DNA of 9,305 bases from Firmicutes bacterium UBA5301 (GTDB lineage Bacteria; Bacillota; UBA5301), in the NCBI GenBank assembly GCA_002408345.1, contig DHRX01000172.1, forward strand, positions 3,149-12,453, given 5' to 3'. Shown here one piece after another: positions 1-6,437 of this stretch (within the stretch, counting starts at the first letter, position 1; each line of letters starts with the position of its first letter). The notes under the pieces were generated by a model. It ran no database searches and was not told the DNA's origin. It saw only the letters and a list, made by a program, of their open reading frames with translations. The position numbers were made by a program, and so were the translations under genes.

Positions 1-1023
1 AGCATAAACAGGGCTATTGATCATATCAAATAGGCCCTCTACCTCAGAAGGGGAGCCTATACGGACCGGTAAATCCAAAATAGTTTGGGCAATCTCTTTT
101 AACCCGTGCAGCTGGGAAGATCCGCCGGTTAAAACACATTGTACCGGAACAATATTAAGCTCCTGCAACTTAACTAGCTCTTCTTTTACCAGTATAAAAA
201 GCTCCTCACTTCGAGGTCGAACTATCTCTTCAAAAGGCTCTTGACTATACTGCAACTTTAAACGTTCGGCTTCGGCAAAAGGAATCCGTAAGCCAAAGGC
301 CAAATCTTGAGTAAAATGATTACCGCCTACAGGAATAATGCCGGTATGGCAGATTGAACCTTCATAGAATACAGCAAGATCAGTAGTACCTCCTCCGATA
401 TCAATTAGTACTGTCCCTGAATCTTGCTCATCTAGGGTCAAAACACTAATACTAGAAGCAATCGGCTGTAAAACCAAATCCTCTACTTCTAGCCCCGCCC
501 GTTCCACACACTTAATAATATTCTGGAGTGCTGTCACAGCTCCAGTAACGATATGGACGTTAACTTCTAACCTTTTACCAGCCATACCTTCTGGGTCTTT
601 AATGCCCCGACAAGAATCAACAATAAATTCCCTTGGTAAAACGTGAATAATCCGTCGGTCACTAGGTAAAGCTATAACTTTAGCCGCCTCAAGAACTCGG
701 TGGACATCTTGTTCGGTGATTTCGTTGGAATTAGCCACAGCCACAACTCCATGGCTATTAAAAGAAGTAATATGACCTCCGGCAACGCCAACACAAACGG
801 AACTAACCTCAATGCCAGCCATTCTTTCTGCGGCATCCACCGCTGCAGCAATAGCTTGAACGGTTTTATCCAAATTGACAACCATACCCTTTTTTAGACC
901 GTAAGAAGGGCTTGTCCCCACCCCAAATATATTTAACTCTCCGTAACAGCCTGTTTCACCAATAATGGCACAAACTTTAGAAGTTCCTATATCTAACCCT
1001 GCTATAACTCTTCGCTCAGGCAC
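1..1023 (-). CDS. ftsA: Cell division protein FtsA, 5' part (3' end beyond window)
   Basis: Actin-like ATPase that anchors FtsZ filaments to the membrane and helps recruit later divisome proteins. The first 341 residues are visible; the family is usually about 400-420 long, so the C-terminal part with the membrane amphipathic helix is cut off by the window edge. Seen: phosphate-1 motif DIGTSK (11-16), the FtsA-specific 1C region around PREFIVDSCRGIKDPEGMAG (130-149), phosphate-2 motif DIGGGTTD (208-215), and adenosine motif LTGGSSQL (298-305). The start is GTG, preceded by AAGGAGGG with 6-base spacing; no in-frame ATG lies nearby. The gene follows ftsQ by 59 bases, the usual order before ftsZ. 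Odd: between AERLKL (252-257) and the EEIVRPR segment (265-271) the protein is about 27 residues shorter than E. coli FtsA as I recall it, removing part of subdomain 2B while the frame stays open. Identity is certain; the effect of the gap is inference. Confidence 0.96.
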   Translation of the reverse strand, partial: MPERRVIAGLDIGTSKVCAIIGETGCYGELNIFGVGTSPSYGLKKGMVVNLDKTVQAIAAAVDAAERMAGIEVSSVCVGVAGGHITSFNSHGVVAVANSNEITEQDVHRVLEAAKVIALPSDRRIIHVLPREFIVDSCRGIKDPEGMAGKRLEVNVHIVTGAVTALQNIIKCVERAGLEVEDLVLQPIASSISVLTLDEQDSGTVLIDIGGGTTDLAVFYEGSICHTGIIPVGGNHFTQDLAFGLRIPFAEAERLKLQYSQEPFEEIVRPRSEELFILVKEELVKLQELNIVPVQCVLTGGSSQLHGLKEIAQTILDLPVRIGSPSEVEGLFDMINSPVYA

Positions 1024-1029
1024 CGGAGA

Positions 1030-1037
1030 CCCTCCTT
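1030..1037 (-). promoter_or_regulatory. Ribosome binding site of ftsA
   Basis: On the minus strand this reads AAGGAGGG, 6 bases before the GTG at 1023, and it decides that start. Its GGAG can pair with a CTCC three bases downstream (1025-1028), giving a short GC-rich 4-bp hairpin that would partly hide the site. Confidence 0.75.
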
Positions 1038-1082
1038 CATCATCATAAATTTCGGCGAGGCCTGAATATTTCCTTTATTATC

Positions 1083-1835
1083 CTATTTGACAGGTTCAAA
1101 CTTAACAGATGGGCCAGTACTATTACTTAGATTAATTAGAAAAGCCCCATCCAAGTCTGCTGCTCCCTCGCTGAGAATGACTTGCAATATGTCGATTTTT
1201 TCCTGACGCCTCTCCAAACTACCCCACTCAATTATTGATCCGCCCTTACAGTAGAGAACCAATTGCAAATCTAAGGAGAGGTTCGCTTCGCTTATAGAAA
1301 TAGGCAACCCCGTAAGAGCAAACTGGTTTAAAATCTGCAATGCCCCTTTCAAACCCGGTATCTTGAGCTCTTCTCCTATTTGAAAGGGAACGAGCATGTC
1401 CAAAGTCAAAGCAGGTACACCATAAGGGGAAAGCTGGTCTGATTTGGCAATTGCCAACCCTTTTTCATTAAGCAGAATAAAGCCATTACCAGTAACTAAT
1501 GCTGCTACAGGATGAGTTTCTGTTAAGTACACTTCTAAGGTTTGCGGTAATCGCCGTTTAATCTTTACGTCTTGAATCCAAGGATGTTTCTGGAGTCGAC
1601 CCTTTAATCCCTTTGCGGAAACTAAAAAAATATTGCCTAGCTTGTCGGGATCTAAAGTTTCAGCCAAAAAATCCGGCTCAGAAAAATAGTTTCCTCTAAC
1701 AATAATGTTGCTAATATGAAAAACTGGGGAGAGAGAAAAGGCCCAGATAGCACTGGTTAATAAAAGAAGCGCAACTAGAGCTCGTAACGCCTCTGGTTTT
1801 AGAGTTGCTTTACCTGCCTTTCCCCTTGAATCCAC
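1083..1835 (-). CDS. ftsQ: Cell division protein FtsQ/DivIB
   Basis: Bitopic divisome protein (FtsQ in Gram-negatives, DivIB in Firmicutes) that works with FtsL/DivIC and FtsB and regulates septal wall synthesis. With the start chosen here it has 250 residues: a short basic cytoplasmic N-terminus, one membrane segment (about 19-35, ALVALLLLTSAIWAFSL), then an extracytoplasmic POTRA domain (about 39-107) beginning FHISNIIVRGN and including the typical HPWIQDVKIKRRLPQTLEVYL stretch, followed by the FtsQ-type beta domain. The frame is open to a TTG at 1871 (262 residues), but that codon has no good ribosome site, whereas AGGAGGG lies 6 bases before the GTG at 1835. It starts 51 bases after murA ends and precedes ftsA, the usual place. 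Family assignment is firm from domain layout and position; sequence conservation in this family is low. Confidence 0.92.
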   Translation of the reverse strand: MDSRGKAGKATLKPEALRALVALLLLTSAIWAFSLSPVFHISNIIVRGNYFSEPDFLAETLDPDKLGNIFLVSAKGLKGRLQKHPWIQDVKIKRRLPQTLEVYLTETHPVAALVTGNGFILLNEKGLAIAKSDQLSPYGVPALTLDMLVPFQIGEELKIPGLKGALQILNQFALTGLPISISEANLSLDLQLVLYCKGGSIIEWGSLERRQEKIDILQVILSEGAADLDGAFLINLSNSTGPSVKFEPVK

Positions 1836-1841
1836 AACTAA

Positions 1842-1848
1842 CCCTCCT
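1842..1848 (-). promoter_or_regulatory. Ribosome binding site deciding the ftsQ start
   Basis: AGGAGGG on the minus strand, 6 bases before GTG at 1835. It lies inside the longer reading frame that would begin at TTG 1871, and argues for the shorter protein. Confidence 0.75.
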
Positions 1849-1886
1849 GCTGAAACAATTATAGCACGCAAATCCCAGGAGAAACC

Positions 1887-3158
1887 CTAACCACTACTGC
1901 CAATAATTTCCGCACCCACCTGACGAAGTTTCTCGACAATAGCTTCATAACCACGATCGATATGATCAGCACTTTCGATTACCGTCCTACCTTTGGCTGC
2001 TAAACCTGCTGCAATCAAGGCAGCACCTGCTCGTAAGTCAGTAGCCCGAACAGTTGTCCCGTGTAACCGCTCAACACCGGTGACCATAGCTAAACGCCCT
2101 TCTGTTTTAATTTGGGCCCCCATTCTGATTAAGTCATCCAAATGCTTAAACCGATTAGCAAAAACCGATTCATAGACCATACTTACCCCATCTGCTACAG
2201 CCAAAAGAGGAAACATGACCGGAAGCATATCTGTAGGATAACCAGGATAAGGCATCGACCGCAAAAAAACAGATTTCCCCCGATTTCCACCTTGAATCCG
2301 AATTCGATCTGACCCTCGGTCTAGTTTAAAACCCATCTCCTGCAGTTTAGCAATAATAGCGTCCATATGCTCTAAAATAACATTTTTTACTTCTAAATCC
2401 CCACCGGTAATAGCCCCAGTAATTAAAAAAGTACCTGCCTCTATCCGATCGGGTATAACTGTATAGTCTGCTCCAGACAAACTCTCAACCCCTTGGATAG
2501 TAATTCGATCTGTTCCAGCCCCTTTTACACGAGCACCCATTAGGTTAAGAAAGTTTTGGAGCTCCACAATTTCTGGCTCCTTGGCTGCGTTTTGGATAAC
2601 TGTTTTCCCGTCTGCTAAAGAAGCTGCGCACATAATGTTTTCTGTAGCGCCAACACTGGGGTAATCCAGCATAATTTCGGCGCCTCGCAATTTCCGTTGC
2701 ATAAATATTATTCGGCCCTCATCCTCTTGAATGTCGGCTCCAAGAGCTTTCATTCCCTTTAAATGAAAATCGATAGGACGAGGACCAATATTACAACCGC
2801 CTGGTGGAAAGACAACTGCTTTTCCTTCCTTGGCTAGCAGCGGACCTACTACTAATATGGACGCCCGCATTTCCCGCAACAGTTTTTCCGGAGCGGTAAC
2901 ATTTAACTCCCGGCCGGGCATTAGCTGCAAGGTATTGTAATCTAACCAAGTACCGGTCATACCCAAAGCTGTTAACATCTCTAGCATTATACCAACATCA
3001 CTAATATGCGGTACTTGTCGGAGAATTACCGGACCATTAGCCATTAAAGCAGCCGCCATTAGCGGTAAAACCGCATTTTTGGCTCCAGAAACAGTAATAG
3101 TGCCCTCTAAAGGTCGGGCTCCCTCAATAATGTAAGTCTTAATCACTTTCACCCCCAT
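1887..3158 (-). CDS. murA: UDP-N-acetylglucosamine 1-carboxyvinyltransferase MurA
   Basis: Transfers enolpyruvate from PEP to UDP-GlcNAc, the first committed step of peptidoglycan synthesis, in the cytoplasm. It is 423 residues long, normal for the family. Seen: the SGAKNA motif with Lys27/Asn28 (E. coli K22/N23), the flexible-loop motif PPGGCNIGPRP with catalytic Cys122 (E. coli C115, the residue alkylated by fosfomycin), GYPTDM with Asp310 (general base, E. coli D305), and the C-terminal HIDRGYE motif. With Cys present, fosfomycin should be able to bind. The ATG overlaps the murB stop by one base (TAATG), pointing to coupled translation; no ribosome site precedes this ATG, and the preceding CTCCTT is the opposite of one. 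GTG codons at positions 3 and 5 are possible alternatives. Firmicutes often have a second murA elsewhere; this is the dcw copy. Confidence 0.97.
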   Translation of the reverse strand: MGVKVIKTYIIEGARPLEGTITVSGAKNAVLPLMAAALMANGPVILRQVPHISDVGIMLEMLTALGMTGTWLDYNTLQLMPGRELNVTAPEKLLREMRASILVVGPLLAKEGKAVVFPPGGCNIGPRPIDFHLKGMKALGADIQEDEGRIIFMQRKLRGAEIMLDYPSVGATENIMCAASLADGKTVIQNAAKEPEIVELQNFLNLMGARVKGAGTDRITIQGVESLSGADYTVIPDRIEAGTFLITGAITGGDLEVKNVILEHMDAIIAKLQEMGFKLDRGSDRIRIQGGNRGKSVFLRSMPYPGYPTDMLPVMFPLLAVADGVSMVYESVFANRFKHLDDLIRMGAQIKTEGRLAMVTGVERLHGTTVRATDLRAGAALIAAGLAAKGRTVIESADHIDRGYEAIVEKLRQVGAEIIGSSG

Positions 3159-3168
3159 TAAGGAGATG
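3150..3168 (-). promoter_or_regulatory. Possible hairpin at the murB/murA junction
   Basis: On the minus strand CATCTCC is followed by the 5-base loop TTAAT and then GGGGGTG, forming seven pairs, two of them G-U. The loop contains the end of the murB stop codon and the first two bases of the murA ATG. It may force murA translation to depend on ribosomes ending murB. This is a reading of the bases only; stability was not computed. Confidence 0.35.
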
Positions 3169-4087
3169 TAAATCCAATCTGTTCAATCTCTGGTTTAAGC
3201 TTAATACCAGTTTCCTGTTCTACCACGCTCTGAACTTCAAGGATTAGGCGGTAGATATCACTAGCGGTAGCATAGCCTAAATTGACAATAAAGTTAGCGT
3301 GTACCGGTGAAACCTGGGCCCCTCCAATAACCATACCTTTTAACCCTAATTCATCAATAATTTTTGCCGCTTTTAAGTCCGGCGGATTACGAAAAACGCT
3401 GCCTGCGCTAGGCAAACCCAAGGGCTGACTTTCTTGGCGACGCCGGAGGTATCCGGCCATCAGCTCTTGGATTTCTGCTGAAGTAGCTTCCTGTAACTGA
3501 AACTGGGCAGCCAGAATAGTTTGTTTCTGCAGGTTACTATACCGGTAAGCAAAATCCAACTCTGTTCGTGATATCTGTACCATTTCTTGCCCCTTCAGAA
3601 CCCAGGCCGCTACTACCTTGGCTCCGATAGTGGAACCCCAAGCCCCTGCATTCATATAAAGAGCGCCACCCACTGTCCCGGGAATTCCAGAAAGGAATTC
3701 CAATCCAGAAAGACCTTCATTGGCCGCCCTTTTAGCCAGAACTGGCAGAGAAATTCCCGCTTCTGCCCAAAGTTGGTTACCTTCCCGTAACCAGCTGGCA
3801 TAACGGGGCCCTAAGCGAATAATTGCTCCACGATAGCCGTTATCGGATACCAATAAGTTAGTTCCATTGCCAATTATCTTAAAAGAAACTCCAGCCTCTA
3901 ACAGTAAGTCGATGACCGCCGATAATTCCTGAACCGTCGTTGGCTCTAGGTAAAAGTCAGCCGGGCCACCAACTCGAAAAGAGGTGTGCTTGTGCATTGG
4001 CTCACTGAGCTTTACTTTTAAACCTAAATGGCTTTCGATTTTGTCGGCGATAGCCAAGGCTTTCCGCTGGCAAGAGCTTTCCACCAC
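3158..4087 (-). CDS. murB: UDP-N-acetylenolpyruvoylglucosamine reductase MurB
   Basis: FAD enzyme that reduces the MurA product with NADPH to give UDP-MurNAc. With the start used here it has 309 residues, the size of type II (Gram-positive style) MurB. Seen: FAD-binding segments HTSFRVGGPADF (about 34-45), GNGTNLLVSD (73-82) and GLEFLSGIPGTVGGALYMNAGAWG (128-151), then YRYS with Arg182, PSAGSVFRNP with the catalytic Ser230 that protonates the substrate, GGAQVSPVHANFIVN, and the terminal PEIEQIG with Glu300. The frame extends two codons further to a TTG at 4093, but AAGGAG directly abuts that codon and lies 7 bases before the GTG at 4087, which is therefore preferred. It overlaps murA by one base at its 3' end. 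The gene upstream is murG, 62 bases away; murC, expected between them, is missing. Confidence 0.96.
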   Translation of the reverse strand: MVESSCQRKALAIADKIESHLGLKVKLSEPMHKHTSFRVGGPADFYLEPTTVQELSAVIDLLLEAGVSFKIIGNGTNLLVSDNGYRGAIIRLGPRYASWLREGNQLWAEAGISLPVLAKRAANEGLSGLEFLSGIPGTVGGALYMNAGAWGSTIGAKVVAAWVLKGQEMVQISRTELDFAYRYSNLQKQTILAAQFQLQEATSAEIQELMAGYLRRRQESQPLGLPSAGSVFRNPPDLKAAKIIDELGLKGMVIGGAQVSPVHANFIVNLGYATASDIYRLILEVQSVVEQETGIKLKPEIEQIGFTSP

Positions 4088-4094
4088 TGTCAAT

Positions 4095-4100
4095 CTCCTT
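4095..4100 (-). promoter_or_regulatory. Ribosome binding site deciding the murB start
   Basis: AAGGAG on the minus strand, 7 bases before GTG 4087 and only one base before TTG 4093. The spacing favours GTG. Confidence 0.7.
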
Positions 4101-4120
4101 CAATGCAATTCTATTCTCTA

Positions 4121-4137
4121 AGCACTAAGAGGGTGCT
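4121..4137 (-). other. Small inverted repeat in the murG-murB gap
   Basis: AGCAC and GTGCT are separated by seven bases on the minus strand. The 5-bp stem has no following T-run, so it does not look like a terminator. It sits where murC is found in related clusters. Function unknown, possibly chance. Confidence 0.25.
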
Positions 4138-4149
4138 AATATCATAATG

Positions 4150-5289
4150 TCATCTACGAGTAGCCAAATTCAAAATAATCTGGGCACCATTTTGAGCAGC
4201 TTCCGGTTTACCAAGTTTTTTACTCGCCTCAGCCATCTGCTGACGCAAAGAGGTGTTTTCGACCATAAGCAGTATTTTCTCAAAAAGTACATCAGGAGCA
4301 AGATCTTTCTCAAGAAGCACCAAAGCAGCACCGGCCTTCTCTAAGGCCCGAGCGTTATGCTCCTGGTGGTTTTCGGCAGCCGTAGGCAACGGGATTAATA
4401 CACTTGGTAATCCTTTAGCGGTAATTTCAGCTAATGATATGGCCCCGGCTCGTGAAACCACAACATCGGCACACGCCAAAGCCGCCGGCATCTCGTGAAT
4501 ATAAGCTCTCAGCTGTAAATTTCCATACCGAATTAGGCCGGGTTCAGCTGCTTCCACTTGCGGTAAACGTTCTTTTATAGTAGCAAACTGGCTTTCTCCT
4601 GTCTGCCAGAGAACCTGTAAATCCGAGCGGAGAGCCAGTTTCTGCCAGACAGTAAAGAAAGTATTATTAATAGCCCGAGATCCCTGACTGGCTCCGAATA
4701 CTAGTAAGGTCAACTTCTGGGGATCTAGGCCTAATTGACGACAACCCTCTTCCCTAGTTACTCTGCCAATATCAGCTCGAATAGGGTTACCGGTTACATA
4801 AACGCTAGCACGATGGGCTCCTTTATTAGAAGAAAGACGGTTTTGAGCCACCCCATATCCTAATAACACAGCATCTGCTTTGGGAAAGAGCAATTTTGTA
4901 GTAACACCAGGTAAAGCATTTTGTTCCTGGAGAACTATGGGTACCCTCATCCAGCTAGCCACTAAAACCGGAGGCCCACTAACATAACCACCTGTTCCAA
5001 TAACTACATCCGGCTGAAAATCAGTAATTAAGCGCCGTGAAGTCCTGAGTGCGCCGATAGCCTTCCACAAAGTTACCAAGGTATCCCAGGACAACCGGCG
5101 TTGTAAAGCCTGGATATCCAAGTAACGTAATGCATACCCATACTTCGGAATAATTGTTTTTTCTAACCCTCGTTGGGAACCAACAAATAAAAACTCTGCG
5201 TCAGGGTCAAGTTCGGTAAGGGCTTGGGCCAGGGAAAGGGCCGGGTAAATATGTCCACCGGTGCCACCACCGGCAAAAAGATAACGCAT
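4150..5289 (-). CDS. murG: UDP-GlcNAc:lipid I GlcNAc transferase MurG
   Basis: Peripheral membrane glycosyltransferase (GT-B fold, family GT28) that adds GlcNAc to lipid I to form lipid II on the cytoplasmic face. It is 379 residues long, slightly above the common 355-370. Seen: N-terminal glycine loop AGGGTGGHIYPAL with His13, second glycine loop GTGGYVSGP (98-106), EQNALPG (122-128), GNPIRAD with Arg171, GASQGSRAIN (199-208), and the donor-binding segment RAGAISLAEITAKGLPSVLIP (280-300) with Glu288, followed by ENHQEHNA (306-313). Odd: the conserved Asn after PG(V/L)T is Thr131 here. ATG is preceded by AGAGGTG at suitable spacing. It begins 16 bases after ftsW ends. Identity is certain. Confidence 0.97.
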   Translation of the reverse strand: MRYLFAGGGTGGHIYPALSLAQALTELDPDAEFLFVGSQRGLEKTIIPKYGYALRYLDIQALQRRLSWDTLVTLWKAIGALRTSRRLITDFQPDVVIGTGGYVSGPPVLVASWMRVPIVLQEQNALPGVTTKLLFPKADAVLLGYGVAQNRLSSNKGAHRASVYVTGNPIRADIGRVTREEGCRQLGLDPQKLTLLVFGASQGSRAINNTFFTVWQKLALRSDLQVLWQTGESQFATIKERLPQVEAAEPGLIRYGNLQLRAYIHEMPAALACADVVVSRAGAISLAEITAKGLPSVLIPLPTAAENHQEHNARALEKAGAALVLLEKDLAPDVLFEKILLMVENTSLRQQMAEASKKLGKPEAAQNGAQIILNLATRR

Positions 5290-5293
5290 ACTA

Positions 5294-5300
5294 CACCTCT
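5294..5300 (-). promoter_or_regulatory. Ribosome binding site of murG
   Basis: AGAGGTG on the minus strand, 4 bases before ATG 5289, in the 16-base gap after the ftsW stop. Confidence 0.6.
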
Positions 5301-5305
5301 TCTGT

Positions 5306-6409
5306 CTACCTAGGGGAATAGGTCGATATATTTAGTAAGATCCCAATACTGGCTAGAGTAACGGCTAACGAAGATCCCCCATATGAAATCAACGGCAAAG
5401 TAATTCCGGTAATCGGTAACGCTCCGGAAATAACCCCCATATTTAGCGCTGCTTGGAAAACAATCATTGAAGTAAGCCCTGTTGCCAACAGTGCCCCAAA
5501 AGAATCAGGTGCTTTCATGGCAATACGGTAGCCTCGCCAAGCAAATAAAAAGAAAAGTAGAACTACCGTTAAAGTTCCTAGTAAACCTAATTCCTCACCG
5601 AGGATAGCAAAAATAAAGTCAGTATGGTTTGCCGGTAAGTAGGCATACTTCTGCCGGCTCTGCCCTAACCCTAGACCAAACAAACCGCCTGAACCTAGAG
5701 CCAATAAGGATTGAATAGTTTGATAACCGCTATCACTAGGATCGGCCCAAGGGTTCAAAAAGGCCATTAAACGCCGTACTCGGTAAGGCTCAGCCCACGC
5801 CAAGGCCACAAAAGCCGGAATTGCTGTAATAGCTAAGCCGCTTAAATATAAGACACGTACCCCAGCTGCAACCCACATAATAAAGGAGACCCCAGTGAGG
5901 ACAATTACTGCGCCAAAATCAGGTTGGAGCATAACTAATAAATCGACCAGCGCTAACAGAGCCAGTGCGGGAACTAAAGAACTCCGGAAACTAAATAATT
6001 CTTCTCGAGGTAGTCGGGCAAAAAAATAGGAGAAAAATAATATTAAGGCTAATTTAGTTAACTCTGTCGGTTGAAAATTAACAAAACCAATCTCAATCCA
6101 ACGTCTAGAACCGCTAATTACCTCTCCAAGCGCAACAACGCCGATTAAACCCGCCAATGAAAGAACTAATGTCGGCCAAACCAATTTAGCCCAGGCATGG
6201 TAGTCAACAGTAAAAGTAAAATACATAGCTACTAAACCAACCAAGATCCACATAATCTGGCGTTTAAGATAATAGGCAGCATCACCTAACTGGGCATAAG
6301 CCCGGACTGAACTGGCGCTATAAACCATAACAATCCCAATACACAACAAAGCGACGGTAATCGCAAACAACGAGTAATCTGGAGCCATACGCCTTTTTTT
6401 TGTTCTCAT
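5306..6409 (-). CDS. ftsW: Septal peptidoglycan glycosyltransferase FtsW/SpoVE (SEDS family)
   Basis: Multi-pass SEDS protein that polymerises lipid II into glycan strands at the septum together with a class B PBP. From the ATG used here it has 367 residues with about ten hydrophobic segments. Seen: an early segment with GIVMVYSASS, RRWIEIGFVNFQPTELTK (about 102-119), LQPDFG (161-166), PANHTDFIFAILGEELGLLG (259-278) containing the conserved Asp264 (E. coli FtsW D297, needed for polymerisation), and GITLPLISYGGSS near the C-terminus. The place next to murG and the sequence favour FtsW/SpoVE over RodA; FtsW and SpoVE cannot be told apart here. The frame extends to GTG 6424, but that codon lies inside the AAGGAG site itself, so ATG 6409 is preferred although the spacing (14 bases) is long. 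An ATG at 6388 is also possible. murD, expected just upstream, is absent. Confidence 0.94.
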   Translation of the reverse strand: MRTKKRRMAPDYSLFAITVALLCIGIVMVYSASSVRAYAQLGDAAYYLKRQIMWILVGLVAMYFTFTVDYHAWAKLVWPTLVLSLAGLIGVVALGEVISGSRRWIEIGFVNFQPTELTKLALILFFSYFFARLPREELFSFRSSLVPALALLALVDLLVMLQPDFGAVIVLTGVSFIMWVAAGVRVLYLSGLAITAIPAFVALAWAEPYRVRRLMAFLNPWADPSDSGYQTIQSLLALGSGGLFGLGLGQSRQKYAYLPANHTDFIFAILGEELGLLGTLTVVLLFFLFAWRGYRIAMKAPDSFGALLATGLTSMIVFQAALNMGVISGALPITGITLPLISYGGSSLAVTLASIGILLNISTYSPR

Positions 6410-6423
6410 AACGATCGCTCTCA

Positions 6424-6429
6424 CTCCTT
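6424..6429 (-). promoter_or_regulatory. Ribosome binding site of ftsW
   Basis: AAGGAG on the minus strand in the 28-base mraY-ftsW gap. It overlaps the GTG of the longest frame, which rules that codon out as its partner, and lies 14 bases before ATG 6409. Confidence 0.5.
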
Positions 6430-6437
6430 AATGAAGT

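Noticed and set aside
226..255. Frameshift or pseudogene as the cause of the short FtsA segment
   Set aside because: The frame is continuous, flanking motifs on both sides are in the same frame and intact, and no stop occurs; an in-frame shortening fits better.
672..897. Overlapping small frames on both strands within ftsA (672-881 minus, 700-897 plus)
   Set aside because: They lie wholly inside the conserved ftsA coding frame, have no ribosome site of note, and show no recognisable domain.
980..1047. Short upstream frame starting at a run of ATG codons before ftsA (MMMKEGLRCLSEEL)
   Set aside because: It overlaps the ftsA start in another frame, has no ribosome site, and is more simply explained as leader sequence containing the ftsA ribosome site.
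1024..1082. Possible promoter before ftsA (TTGAAC and GATAAT on the minus strand)
   Set aside because: The two hexamers are only about 11 bases apart, too close for a sigma-70-type promoter.
4119..4140. CIRCE-like operator (TTAGCAC ... GTGCT) between murG and murB
   Set aside because: The half-sites resemble the HrcA operator, but the spacer is 7 bases between the AGCAC and GTGCT arms, where CIRCE has 13, and only five pairs match.
4147..4498. Plus-strand frames opposite the end of murG
   Set aside because: Antisense to a well-conserved gene, low-complexity serine-rich translations, no start signals; shadows of murG.
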